This document shows positions 45,449-56,299 of a stretch of 64,000 bases of DNA, in pieces. Source of the stretch: Volutella citrinella (Eukaryota; Ascomycota; Sordariomycetes; Hypocreales; Nectriaceae). The stretch spans positions 992,001 to 1,056,000 of the forward strand of contig JAWZSP010000009.1 of NCBI GenBank assembly GCA_034401135.1, read 5' to 3'. Position 1 is the stretch's first letter. Each line of letters starts with the position of its first letter. The notes below the pieces were generated by a model. That model saw nothing but the letters and a program-made list of their open reading frames with translations. It made no database searches and was not told the DNA's origin. The position numbers were made by a program, and so were the translations under genes.

Positions 45449-46569
45449 CGGCCCACCCTTGGTGTTTTGTGGACGCACCCCCTCCCCTTGCATTGGCAGC
45501 GCGCCGCCGTGGGGGCCCTGACCAAGCCGCTAAAAAAAAGGTCACGATGCTGCCTTTGACGCGACGGTGGGCAGCAACGGTGGGCAGAGGGCATCGTGAG
45601 AGGCTCTCTTGGATTACGGTGACCGTCGGGCCACACCCTTTGCACGCCCACCCACCGTTCGGCTGCTTCCCCAGATTGCCTTCTGCGGTTCTTCACGATG
45701 CCACATGGTTTGCTTGGGTCCGCGGGGATGGGCAGATGGGTTTATTATTAGCACAGATAGGCGACAGGGCGATACAGATTTACGGTCGGCGGCTGTACTC
45801 GTCATTGGTGTCTTGACTTAATTCCTCCTATGCCGTGCTTTGGGGTAGATGGCTAGACTAGTGGGCGCAGCGCTCTGCCTGTTGCTGTTGGACCCTGGAT
45901 TTCTTAGGCCTGGACCCTTCCAGATCCTGCTCCCCCGGTTTCTCTTTCTCCCGACCATGGCCCTCAGCGACCAGCGGCCCGGCGCCCAGCGAACTCGGTA
46001 GTCGGTGGTGGCCGTGGGCCCAATGGCCATCTCGGGCATTTCGGGCCAAGTCTCTCCTCTCCCGGCCTTGGCTTGGCCCGGCTCAACAATTCGCCCCTCC
46101 CTCCGGGCCTCGCGACAAAGCACCCCGAGGTGGCAACTCATCTCGGCAGTCATTTTCACCTACCCGATTTTGCAATGCCACTTCCCCTCTCACGAGGAGG
46201 GGAAAGCGGGTGCTGGACAGGCTTTCCATTGGGCGCCGTGCCGCAGCCCTCACAAAAGCAATTGGAGTTGCCTAGCTCCGGTGGTCACGAAGACAATTTT
46301 GCCCTCTTCATTGGGAGGCTTGGGAGGGTGCTTGGCGCCAGTGTGGGTTAGGATTGGGGAGGCGGGGAAGCCTTAAGAAGTGCCCATCCGGCAAAGACAA
46401 CAACGTCCCATTGACGTTTTGCCAAAACTATACAGAAGCCGTGCTTGAACCGTATCCCCAGTGCCATTCCAGCTACGATCAGTCAAAGAGCGCACCAAAC
46501 TCCCGACTTCCATTGTTGACGAACCAAGTGACGACTGCATTCTTACCTCATCAATAAAAAACCGCCATC

Positions 46570-47385
46570 ATGGTGCTATCGGGCGTGCTCGCTGGCAAGA
46601 GCGCCATCATCACGGGCGGAACGACGGGTATTGGCCGGGCCATCTGCCTCGAGTATCTGCGACAGGGTGCCAATGTCGTAGTCAACCACTTGGGACTGGA
46701 GAAGGATTCGCAGCATCTCGAGTCGCTTATTGCCGAGGCCGAGCAGGTCCGGGCCAACAACCCATCAGCCGGACGGCTGGCACACAAGGCTGGCGATGTG
46801 CGAGACCCCGAGACGGCCGCCAAGCTCGTCGAGACTGCCGTGGAGCATTCCGGCACGCAGCGACTCGATGTCTGCGTGTCCAATGCCGGCATCTGCACCT
46901 TTTCAGACTTCCTCAGCCTGACGCCCGACCTCCTACACAACACCGTCCGAACAAACCTGGACGGAGCCTTCTACGTGACGCAGGCGGCGGCTCGACAGAT
47001 GGCGCTGCACCAAACCCCCAAGGGAGGCAGCATCATCGCCATTTCGTCCATTTCCGCCCTCGTCGGAGGCGGCCAGCAGACGCACTACACCCCCACAAAG
47101 GCAGGAGTGCTGAGCTTGATGCAGAGCACAGCCTGCGCCCTAGGGGAGCATAACATCCGCTGCAACGCGCTTCTGCCTGGCACCATCCGCACCCAGCTGA
47201 ACGATGCTGACCTGGCGGATGACAAGAAGCGAGAGTACATGGAGGGCCGCATCCCGCTGGGACGGACTGGTGAGCCCAAGGATCTTGCTGGCCCGGCCGT
47301 GTTTTTGGCCTGTCCCGAGCTGAGCGGTTACGTGACGGGCGCACAACTGCTGGTGGATGGCGGCCTCTTTGTCAATCTTCAATGA
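46570..47385 (+). CDS. LRA1: L-rhamnose 1-dehydrogenase (short-chain dehydrogenase)
   Basis: Single exon, 271 aa. It oxidises L-rhamnose to L-rhamnono-1,4-lactone with NAD(P)+, the first step of the fungal non-phosphorylated pathway. Classical SDR features are present: cofactor loop ITGGTTGIGRA (residues 14-24), NAG at 105-107, catalytic Ser near 160-162 (SSISALVGG), and Tyr173/Lys177 in YTPTK. Long stretches match what I recall of yeast LRA1/RHA1: QTHYTPTKAGVLSLMQSTAC, the IPLGR..EPKD block and the C-terminus GAQLLVDGGLFVNLQ. That last block distinguishes it from generic 3-oxoacyl-ACP reductases. It points the same way as LRA3, 3.9 kb upstream. The lactonase (LRA2) and aldolase (LRA4) are not in the window. 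Confidence 0.9.
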   Translation: MVLSGVLAGKSAIITGGTTGIGRAICLEYLRQGANVVVNHLGLEKDSQHLESLIAEAEQVRANNPSAGRLAHKAGDVRDPETAAKLVETAVEHSGTQRLDVCVSNAGICTFSDFLSLTPDLLHNTVRTNLDGAFYVTQAAARQMALHQTPKGGSIIAISSISALVGGGQQTHYTPTKAGVLSLMQSTACALGEHNIRCNALLPGTIRTQLNDADLADDKKREYMEGRIPLGRTGEPKDLAGPAVFLACPELSGYVTGAQLLVDGGLFVNLQ

Positions 47386-50300
47386 TGAAGGGTGGGAGCA
47401 AAGCCTCGGACGGGGGATGACGGTGGATGGTTATCATCGGCGCCTGGTTTGTTGACAAGGAAGATTGACATCGGGAGCCCCGGCATGTATCATGGAGAGC
47501 TTCGGCGTAATCGACATAGTCTCTTGGGTCAGAATGAGACACATTCAAGTCGTAAATCAAGTTTCGTTTCGTCACTCGTTGTCGGGGAGTCGGTGACTGA
47601 GGAGGCCCACGCTGACCGACCAAGGATATGCGTGGGTCAAGCTACAGTAGCGGTAGAAATTCTGTGGAGCGTCCGACCGAACAGGTTCAACAGGCGGTGG
47701 CCTCGCCATGTGAAAATAACCGCGCCGATCGCTTGCCACATGGAGATTGGCATCTCGCTCAGGGGCCGCGAGGGTTGGGGGCAGATCTTGACTCGCCAAG
47801 TCGCACAAGCAGGGCACACATTGAAGATCGCTGTAGGAAGCCGTCACTGTCTGTCCTTTCCGCCCACCCCTTCCAAAGCCGCCAAGAAGCCAAGAGAACG
47901 TTTTTTTAAGGTCCCAGCCGGGAACCGCACACCATGTTATTGATGAAGGAGGTCGGAGCAAGCGTTGATGCTGGGGGGCGGAACGCCATGGTAGATAATG
48001 GCGGCGTGGGGTGTCGGTTGCACAATCTTCACTTTGCAACCCATGTTGCGCCATTGGTACGAGAGGATGTTGTACCCGAGCTAGGCGGGCGGTATAACAC
48101 ACTGAGCCGATGGAGGCAGGAGTGAGGATGATGGGAATCGTCCGACAAGTTACTCCTACCTACGATCGGCACGCACTGGCAGTACCTGCCAGAGAAGGAT
48201 GTTCGCGCTACATGCCCGCTTAGACAGGGTGAGGCAGGTCGGTCCTATTCTCTCGTTGCCTCAAACCACGGCCATTTGCAAGCAACAATCACGTACAGCC
48301 AACATCAGAAACTCGAATACGACACAAAGGTGCCTCCACAAGTCGCGTGCGCCGCTCCTGTACACTGATGGAAGGCCTGGTGGTCTAGAATGCGTCGACA
48401 CTTACATCAGATCCCGCCTCAAGCGCGGTTACCAGGCCACGTTTCCAGATGTCAGGCAATGGGGATATCCTGCGCAGCCTGGTAAGCCTGGTCGCCGAGC
48501 CAGGATCAAAGGAAATATTGGATGGATGTCGTCTGGTCAAGAAACCCCGCGTCACCGCCGCCCGCAGACACCATCCCATATCAAGTCCCGATATTGCGTC
48601 CCTGCAGGCAACTCAGCCTCCAGGAGAACCGAGGATAGCTAGTCCCGAGTAGGGCCTGGGCAACCAGCAGCCAATGCAGCCGTATTTCGACGACCGGCAT
48701 CGATCCGAGAGTGTATGCGTGCGGGAGACATGTCGTTTACTGCGGTCATGGCGGGCCGGTGGTGGAAAAGGCCAACGCTGAATCGAGAAGGCGTGAAGCC
48801 ATTGATCATCCCTCTACGGGGTAATCTGCAGCCATGCATCCAAGCAGCAGTCCAAGAGGATACTGTGACAAAACGACGGTACTAGCCTGCACCGCACGGC
48901 AGGCCAGGGACCCATCGTACCGTATCGCCTCTGGAAGGATGGGTTAGTCGGGCGAGATGCTGAAAACGGTACGAGTACGGTGCCTGGCGCGCTACGCGAG
49001 GCCGGCGCGGCATTAGAAAAGTCTGAAACACGACAGGCGCAATGTACATGGTCCGTGAATTGTCACAAAAGCCCTCAAGGAAGCCAGGCTCATCAGGCAA
49101 ACCCCTGGTACCGTACGCGATTGTGCGAGGTTGAGGTTGTGAAAGCGCTATCAGCGCCCCGAATGTTCCCGGCCAAGGGGGGCTAAGGCTGAGGCAGACG
49201 GGGCCGAGGGGCGGGGCTAATTGGCTGTCGGAAGGGAGGGGAGGGGCGGACGAACATGACGTCAGGGGAGGTGGGTCCTTCAGAAGCCGGACCGACGCTG
49301 TTGCCGGCGGGCGACGGACGACGGGCGACGGAACAGCGCTTCCATATGTCGAGTTGATGCAAACGAGGTTGGCCGTTTCCACTTCACCGTCTGTCTCTAG
49401 GTTCCATGCAGCCGCAGTGGCATCCCTAGCAAGGGGATGGAGGGGCAGCCACCGTCTCGCGGCCGTCTGTTGGACGGTGGAGGCCCCGCCGCGCGCCAGA
49501 GGTCGGTCGAGCACTGCAGGGTACGCGCAGCGAATGACGTACATGCTACAGCGGACCACAGGGACCAATCTCTGCGCTGGGTTTTGCGTGCACCTCAGCC
49601 TGGAGGGCCTGCCGCGGGCTTGGGGCTGTGACGGTGGTCCCAAATGCAGCCCGCTGGAGAGCCTCTAGTGGGGGCTACCCTCCATCCTGCAGGCGCTGCT
49701 CGAGCCTCGAGATGCCGGGACAGCGCGCGGCTTGGCGGGCATGAGCCCTGGGCGGCCCGCTGATTGGCGTCTGGCTGCCCCGAGCCTCAGGGTCCACAGC
49801 CGTGAGCTGCCACCCATCACACCAACAGAGCCGAAGCACGCACACAATCCCGGGCCTGCTGTTGAGGCACGACAGGCTACGACTGGTAGCGGCCTCCCCG
49901 GCAGCAGATATGGACGCCATGGAACAGCAGGCAGACTGACCACGGCTGCTGATCTTACGGCCGCCGCAGATTCTCTGGCACGCCGCATGTTCCTCCAGGC
50001 GCCCTGTACCCACTTGGCCGGACGTCGTCCGTGGGTGTACATGTATCGGTACACACGCCCAGGACGGGCCCTGGGTGATGCTGGCTGACGGTGATGATGA
50101 TTCTGTGCAAGGGCCTCCTGCTTGGTGCGGCGGCGGCGTCAATGTATGGAGAATGTGCCTGGGCTCCTGGTGTAATACCTTGGACCGCCCCAGCCGCCGT
50201 TGTCTCGACGGACCCAGTACGCTGGGGCGAAGTGTCCGGTACCTTGTCCGGCTGCAGACCCATACGATCGGCGAGAGTACTGGCTACCAACTTTGGCCAC

Positions 50301-50924
50301 TCGTACAGGTACCTCCTGAATCGCATCCACATCAGAATATTCCGCCGGCCAACCTCCATCCTCCCAGGCTCATCCACCCTGACCTCATACGCCCAAACCG
50401 CGAAACTCAAGAGTCCTGAACAAACATCAGAGTGGAACCGCTGTGGATAAGGATATGCTCGCCACGGCTCCAGGCTGACTCGGAGGGGGCTTGCATTGGA
50501 TGTCAGGGCTCCGCTCCGACAGCGAGGGCGCCCACCAGCTTCCTCAAACAAGCATGGATCGAGAGCAGTCCCGAAGTGACAGCATAGAGCCCGAAGAGAT
50601 GATGGAGGGATGGGCGGCAAGAGGGCGAGACAGCCAAGGATCCCAAGGGAGCAAACTAGCAGTTGTCTGAGCCACCATCAAAGGTCGGCGCCAGATCTAT
50701 AAAGCCCTGATATCGCCCACCGTTCTGGACGGTAGAATTACTCACTCCTCCTCATCAACGCACTCTTCCATCGGATTCGTTTCTCTTGAGCTTTATCCAA
50801 GAGTTTCCACTCGATCCTGTCTTCCCCATCTCGCGTGTCTCGATTTAGACACGCTTCGGAGCCGGACTCCTCCCGCCTTTCACACCTTCGACACCAGCAT
50901 CTTCAGCACCACAACTCCTCCAAC
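47386..50924. other. Gene-poor gap
   Basis: About 3.5 kb with many overlapping short frames on both strands, none with recognisable domains or a good exon chain. The longest (49955-50620 and 48882-49643, both minus) are Arg/Pro/Gly-rich. The last 220 bp form the promoter and C/T-rich leader of the HAD phosphatase gene. Confidence 0.5.
50698..50703 (+). promoter_or_regulatory. TATA box of the HAD phosphatase gene
   Basis: A TATAAA element lies 227 bp upstream of the ATG at 50925. The interval between is rich in CT and TCTTCC strings, as in leaders of well-expressed fungal genes. Confidence 0.5.
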
Positions 50925-52366
50925 ATGTCTGCCCAACCCACCTACTCCCGGACTGGATCTGTCGATTCCACAGCCAGCTCTGCTCCCAGCTCTATTCCCA
51001 GCTCCCCCGAGTTGACCTCGGATCGATCCAATGCCAGCACCACCAGCCTCCAGTCTCTGGCGTCGCCCTTTTCTCCTCAGGACGAGCAGCCTGTTGCCGA
51101 CACCTTCGTCTTCGCCTTCGACATTGACGGTGTCCTGGTCCGCGGTGGCCGTGCCATCCCCGAGGCCATTGAAGCCATGAAGGTCCTCGACGGCCAGAAC
51201 GAGTACGGTGTCAAAGTGTAAGTCAGCAAAAACCCCGGACGCAGCCATCCCCACTCCTCCCCCAGATTCTCGGCCCCCCGGATGGCCCACAAACGAACTA
51301 TCGTGACATTTGCTCCACCCGCGCGCTACCTGCCATGTGTGTTTCATGCATGCTAACATTACTCCCTGTCAGGCCTCACATCTTCCTCACCAACGGCGGT
51401 GGCAAAACTGAAGAGGAGCGATGCCGTGACCTGTCCAAGCAGCTCCTCTGCGATGTCAGGCCCGGTCAATTCATCTGTGGCCACACTCCCATGCGGGAGA
51501 TGGCCGAGACCTACGGCACCGTCCTTGTCATCGGTGGCGAGGGTGAGAAGTGCCGTCTGGTCGCCGAGGGCTACGGCTTCAAGGATGTTGTCACCCCTGG
51601 CGACATCATCAAGCATGACTCTGCCACCACCCCCTTCCGAACTCTGACGGCTGAGGAGCACGCCAACTCCCGTGAGCGCGACTTCAACGACGTCAAGATT
51701 GATGCCGTCTTCGTCTTTGCCGACTCCCGCGACTGGGCTGGCGACATCCAGATCATGCTCGACGTCGCCATGTCCAAGGGCGGCCGTCTGGGCACCCGCA
51801 GCGAGACCATGGACGAGGGCCCCATGTTCTACTTCTCTCACAACGACGTCGTCTGGTCCGCCGCCCACGAGCACGTCCGCCTCGGCATGGGCGCTCTGCG
51901 ACGCATGTTCGAGGTCACCTTCAACGACCTCACCGGCGGAAAGGGTGTCCTGCGCACCCACGCCTTTGGCAAGCCCCAGGTCTCGACCTTTGAGTTTGCA
52001 TCTCGCCTGATGGGCCAGTGGCGCCAGACTGAGCACGGCCTCGTCGCGCCTCCCGAGACTGTCTACTTTGTGGGCGACACGCCCGAGAGCGACATCCGGG
52101 GCACCAATGCCGTCAACGAGATGGCCGACAACGACTGGTACAGCATCCTGGTCAAGACTGGCGTCTACCAGGACGGCACCGAGCCTGCCCACAAGCCCCG
52201 CGTGACCGTCAACACGGTCCTCGACGCTGTCAACCACGGCATCAGGCGCGAGATGAGCCGGAAGGCAGCCGAGTCCGGCAACGCCGCCATCAAGACCAGC
52301 GAGCTCGCCAAGGCTGTCTCGGGCCACGGCCCTGCCATTGTCGACATGGATGGCATCCACATCTAA
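50925..52366 (+). CDS. HAD-superfamily class IIA hydrolase, HDHD5 (CECR5)/Ykr070w type
   Basis: Two exons: 50925-51217 and 51373-52366, giving 428 aa. The 155-nt intron (GTAAGT...TGTCAG) has an ATGCTAAC branch site. The frame is open about 30 codons further upstream but without ATG, and CAACATGTC at 50925 is a good start context. A Ser/Thr-rich N-terminus of about 60 residues, possibly a targeting sequence, precedes HAD motif I (FAFDIDGVLVRGG). Then come the class II cap region (HIFLTNGGGKTEEERCRDLS), FGKPQVSTFEFA, and motif IV (YFVGDTPESDIRGTNA). Yeast Ykr070w is mitochondrial and of unknown substrate; the human homologue is HDHD5. Phosphatase activity is expected from the intact Asp motif, but the substrate is unknown. 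Confidence 0.9.
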
Positions 52367-53992
52367 GCCCAACGCATACACACCCGCAGCGTGGCCTGGC
52401 AGGCCGCACTTCGCTTCTTGCACACATTTTCGGGAACCAGATTTGAGAGAGAGCAAAAGAAGATTTGCACTCGGGGAGTTTTTGTGACGGATTCGGGTTT
52501 CCTTTTTCCTTGACTGTACCAGCCAATGTTTGCTTGTTGTTGCATCCACCGTCCTGCATCTACGACCCTTTGCAGGCGGACGACTCATTCCAGTGCGCAA
52601 AAAAGAATGCTCTAGAGCATATACCACGATAGAGTGGGCATGTTTCCGCACGCTGATGGACCATGACGGCTTTGTCTTTGGCTCTGTCTCTTCAAACGAT
52701 GCACCACCCCCTTTCTTATACCCTGATGAGCATCGCATCACCCCCCTTTTCGTTAGATACAAGAAATAGCCAGAAGAACTATTTCACATAAAACTTTGAT
52801 CATGGCCGTGCCCAATGGTGATAATTGTAAATTGTTCTTCCCCAGGTTTCCCCAGGTTCCCCCAAGGTTCCCCAAATGAGGAATTCCATTCGCCCAGTGA
52901 GATTGGGGTTGGAACAGGTTTAGTGTGTCCGTTGTCGTCGTGTCATGCAAGCTCGTCTTCCACCCTTGGTGCTCATGACGCCCTCCTGCCTGCATCTCGC
53001 TGAGAAGGAACAAATCTCAATGCTCAGAGCAAGCCTCAGCTTACACGAGAAAAGGCCGTGTCATTCGCCTCCGCATTCGCCTCCGCCTCATGCACCTGCT
53101 ATCTCGTCATGCAGCCTCAGTTCTGACAGTCCCATGCTGTCTGGCCACTCGGCAGCTCGCTAAGCAAGCCTGCATAGGATCGAATCACGCAAAGTCCCTC
53201 AAAACCCGGGGCCCCGGGTATTAGTGACAGGCTTCGGAACGCCTCGCGGACTTGTTGTCCCTCAGGCCTGGCGCGAAGTAGCTTCCATCCATACATCCAT
53301 CCATCCACCCATTCACGGAGCAGAGGATCAGCATCGTTGCATCCTGCCTGCATGCAATAGACGCCGCCCAGGCAACCGGCCACACGGCGGCTTGTCCGTT
53401 TGAGGGGAGTGGACGTTGTGGGAATAGAGAGCGAGACAGGGGACGGGCCGCCCGGGTGGGACGAAACCGGGTGGCTCCAGAGGCCAACGTGCATCCCATG
53501 AATATGGCCTCACATTGACGCCCGCGTCCATACTCGTCAGTGTCCCCCCGACCGTGTTCCGCCACCTGCCTCTGCCGCCTCGGACGTGTTGATCTTACGC
53601 AACAGGTACCACGGCGGCAGGCGCGGCAACTTGCTCGTCGTCCGGGGGCGGCCAGTCTCGGCCGTTGGGCTCCCTGCACAGCGTGCTCCTGGACATCCAC
53701 ATTGAGTGAATTAAGCAGCCCAGTGCGCAGAGCATGAACCCCTACGTCAGCCAGCGCGCTCGCTGCATGTGCGATACATGAAGCAATTACACGTTGCGTG
53801 TGCAATGTCTCTCCGTCGGCTGCACCAGCGGGTGCCGAGCTGAGGCGGGACCCGGGGACGACCGGCAGGCAGGCCGGGGCAATGGGTCTGCAGCATCGGG
53901 CAGGCAGTCGATCCCCTCAATTTGCTGTCGTCTCGTGCAGCCCGGGTAACACACTGGTCGAGGATACTTGACGAAGCCTTCCGGTCTGGGTC
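52367..53992. other. Convergent intergenic region
   Basis: About 1.6 kb between the HAD gene and the 3' end of the RecA-like gene. No domain-bearing frame is visible. A short run of related GGTTCCCC/GGTTTCCC strings occurs at 52846-52878. Confidence 0.5.
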
Positions 53993-55055
53993 TCACACCC
54001 GCCTGCCCTCTTCGGCTGGCGCGTTGCCGTTGATGGCCTCCTCAAACACGAACCCTCCCCATGTTGACGACGCCGCCCATCCCGCCTTGCCGACTGCCTC
54101 CTCGCGCGCCCTCCTCAAGCCCATCGCCTCCTCGGCGCTGGTTCCCGGTGCAAACCCACGAACTGCCTCCTTGTCTACGCGCAGCCAGCCTCTCCAGCCG
54201 GCGGCCAAGTCTCCCGCGCCCGTCGTCCCGCTGCCACCGACGACGATCGTGCCCCAGGCCGGCCGGTCAGCACTGGCGTGGGAGCTGTCCGTGTCGGCGC
54301 CGTAGAGCAGGAAAGCCTCGGCCTCTGCAACGAGTTCTCGGAGGCGCTCCGGGGAGGACGGCCGCGCAGGGCGCAGGACGTAGATGTGGTCCATCAGTGA
54401 AGCCTCGCAGGTGAGGCGGGTGGCGTCGAAGCGGAAGTCCAGGTCAACGACGGTAAGTGCATAGGAATGTGGCGGGGAGACGAGGTCCGAGATGACACGG
54501 TAGAGAAGACGGAGATGGCGACCGGAGATGGCGATGCCAGGAGACTTGGTGGACTGGAAGTGACGGGCAGCGACGTCGTCGAGGGGAGGCAGATGAGTGA
54601 GTTTGGTTCGCGATGGTGAATCTGTGGCCATTACAGACCGGAGATCACGAAGAATCTGCCGCGACTTGTTAGTTCGATGATTCGGCCGCATTTGAAGTGC
54701 TATTCCCATTGTGCACGTCATAATAGCTTCCAGGTCTCAACATGTGAGGCCATTCAAGACTAAGGAAGGGATGGGTACACCCTCACGCGGTGACGGAGTA
54801 AAGACACCAGCCACTTGACCAGATAATTTCGGGCATCCAGTCGCTCAACATATTCTCAGCAATCCATAAGTCCATTTTCATCACCTTGCCTGAATTTTTG
54901 GGGTTGGCGGCGGTCACGCCAGTCTGCTGGAGAGTCCGGGGGGGGGGGGGGGACAAACAAAAAAGCTCAGTCGAGGGACCCAACTCCAAACTCACCTCTT
55001 CCAGACTCGCGTCCTCAACCTCGGCCAGCAGCCTTGCGCCCGTAACTGCCTCCAT
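53993..55055 (-). CDS. RecA/XRCC2-like protein with degenerate P-loop (tentative)
   Basis: Two exons: 55055-54996 and 54655-53993, giving 280 aa. The 340-nt intron starts GTGAGT and has a GAACTAAC branch site close to its GGCAG acceptor. The join gives GARLLAEVEDASLEEILRDL, typical of the N-terminus of fungal Rad51-paralogue-like proteins. The core PGIAISGRHLRLLYRVISDL sits where a Walker A would be but lacks GxxxxGKT. The Walker-B-like VVDLDFRFDATRL and the strand DHIYVLRPARPS then match the XRCC2 pattern (hydrophobic-D-x-D..FD..RL). The C-terminal half (GTIVVGGSGTTGAGDLAAGW, then STWGGFVF) resembles a fungal family I recall without a firm name. A DNA-recombination role is inference. An internal ATG at 54631 could give a shorter protein. 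Divergent from SOM1 with 64 bp between start codons. Confidence 0.6.
54938..54952 (+). repeat. Poly-G run, 15 bases
   Basis: Fifteen uninterrupted G on the plus strand lie inside the long intron of the RecA-like gene (a C-run on its sense strand). Such runs are prone to length error in sequencing. Confidence 0.9.
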
Positions 55056-55119
55056 CGCGAGCCTCCTCTCTCTCCTTGACAATCAGCAGACGGCCCTCGG
55101 GTGGGAAATCCTCAGGAGA
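55056..55119. promoter_or_regulatory. 64-bp interval between divergent start codons
   Basis: The ATG of the RecA-like gene (55055, minus) and that of SOM1 (55120, plus) are only 64 bp apart. Each gene's promoter must therefore overlap the transcribed region of the other, or both use one compact bidirectional element. Confidence 0.55.
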
Positions 55120-55606
55120 ATGGGCTACCCGTGCCAGGTCTTTCACGCCTCAGAGCTGCCAGAGCGCGTGCAGGCCGACGTCTCCGGGCGCAAGCGCAAG
55201 CTCAACGGCGGCGCAGCCAAAATCGACCTCGCGGGGTGCGAGCTGCTGGAGATGCTGCAGTACAAGTGCGAAATCAAGGAGCCTGTCAAGTGGGACAGCC
55301 CCGTGCAGTGCTTTGCCGTGGACCGCCTGTTTCGAAAGTGAGTGTCTTGCGTGCGTGAATGATGGTGCGGATGGTGGCGCTTGTCATGGTGATGATGGCA
55401 GTCAAGTGGGCTCTGGGTGCTGACAGGAGGAAAAACCTAGGTGCCAGGACCGCAAGGGCAGCTTTATGGTCGAGACGACGGCGTGGGAGGGCAAGGACTA
55501 CGACGCGGACAAGAAGAGCGCAAAGGGCGGCAAAAGGGACGAAGCGAAACCCGCACAGCATTACCAGTGGTCGTCGAGCTGGACTTCCCCCGACACGGCT
55601 CGGTGA
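55120..55606 (+). CDS. SOM1: Mitochondrial export protein Som1
   Basis: Two exons: 55120-55337 and 55441-55606, giving 127 aa. Som1 is a small subunit of the mitochondrial inner membrane peptidase complex, needed for Imp1 function in yeast. The start MGYPCQVFHASELPERVQ runs into the family core: KIDLAGCELLEMLQYKCEI, WDSPVQCFAVDRLFRKCQDR, and GSFMVETTAWEG. The four conserved cysteines are visible. The 103-nt intron splits the KCQDR motif (AA|G), and its acceptor AACCTAG restores the frame. The tail is Lys-rich and ends in SWTSPDTAR. The frame is open upstream of 55120, but that part is Ser/Ala-rich and overlaps the divergent gene, so I keep this ATG. Confidence 0.88.
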
Positions 55607-56299
55607 GTTGCTGCTGAGTGAGGCTGCTCTACACGGCGTCACGTCATTGGGCCGCATCAACGAACTTCACGGGAACTGCATGCGACCAATTGGCCGCCAG
55701 ATGAGGAACCACGACAAATGGAGCTACTGCGCGTCTCTGTGCCACAGTTGTGGATGGTTTTATGCACGACAAAACGGCGTGCACACCACGGAGAATGGCT
55801 TGGTGCGCCCGTTTGGGATTCCAGCTTCAGTCACGTCATGGCTGACTCACAGCGGGGGTCACCGAGAATACAAGTCGATGCCAACAGCCATTGAAGCTCG
55901 GCCTTGGGGTTTCAAGATGGATATTGTACATAATCATGATCTCCTAGGAGTTTGGCATCTTTTCATGGATGTAACCGCCGTGCTCGCCCAGAACATCAAA
56001 TGTGGGCTGATGGTTCGAGAGGAGCACTTGTGGGTGGACGGGCTGCCACTCCTCCAAGCGACATAATCACAGCTCAATCAGACACAATTCGATAACAAAG
56101 CACACATCGACTCGGTTGCCCTTGCCTATTGTACAGATTGCCTGGCGATCGTCGCAGATGAAGCCTTGGTGATATGTTGGATTTTCACTCTATCCGTGGA
56201 CAAACGAAAAAGCGTCGGCAAGGCCTTGTCCGGCCCGGTCTAAGTACAGCACTCCTCCATCCTCCCTTGTACAATTACTGCGGTTGCAATTGGCCGGGT
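55607..56299. other. Convergent intergenic region
   Basis: The 693 bp between SOM1 and the 3' end of COX9 carries an open plus-strand frame reaching 56066, with no start or domain support. It should contain the 3' UTRs of the two convergent genes. Confidence 0.5.

Larger units (their letters stand above)
44729..46569. other. Intergenic region upstream of L-rhamnose 1-dehydrogenase
   Basis: The part near 45060-45300 is AT-richer with scattered AAATCCTA/CCCTAA-like strings; the rest is GC-rich. No gene is supported. The last few hundred bases should be the promoter of the dehydrogenase. Confidence 0.45.

Noticed and set aside
50835..50924. N-terminal extension of the HAD phosphatase
   Set aside because: The open frame extends upstream but begins with GTG rather than ATG. 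The ATG at 50925 has good context, so the shorter protein is used.
55359..56066. Plus-strand 235-codon frame overlapping the SOM1 second exon
   Set aside because: It runs through the SOM1 intron and downstream flank in a different frame, with no domain and no splice support.
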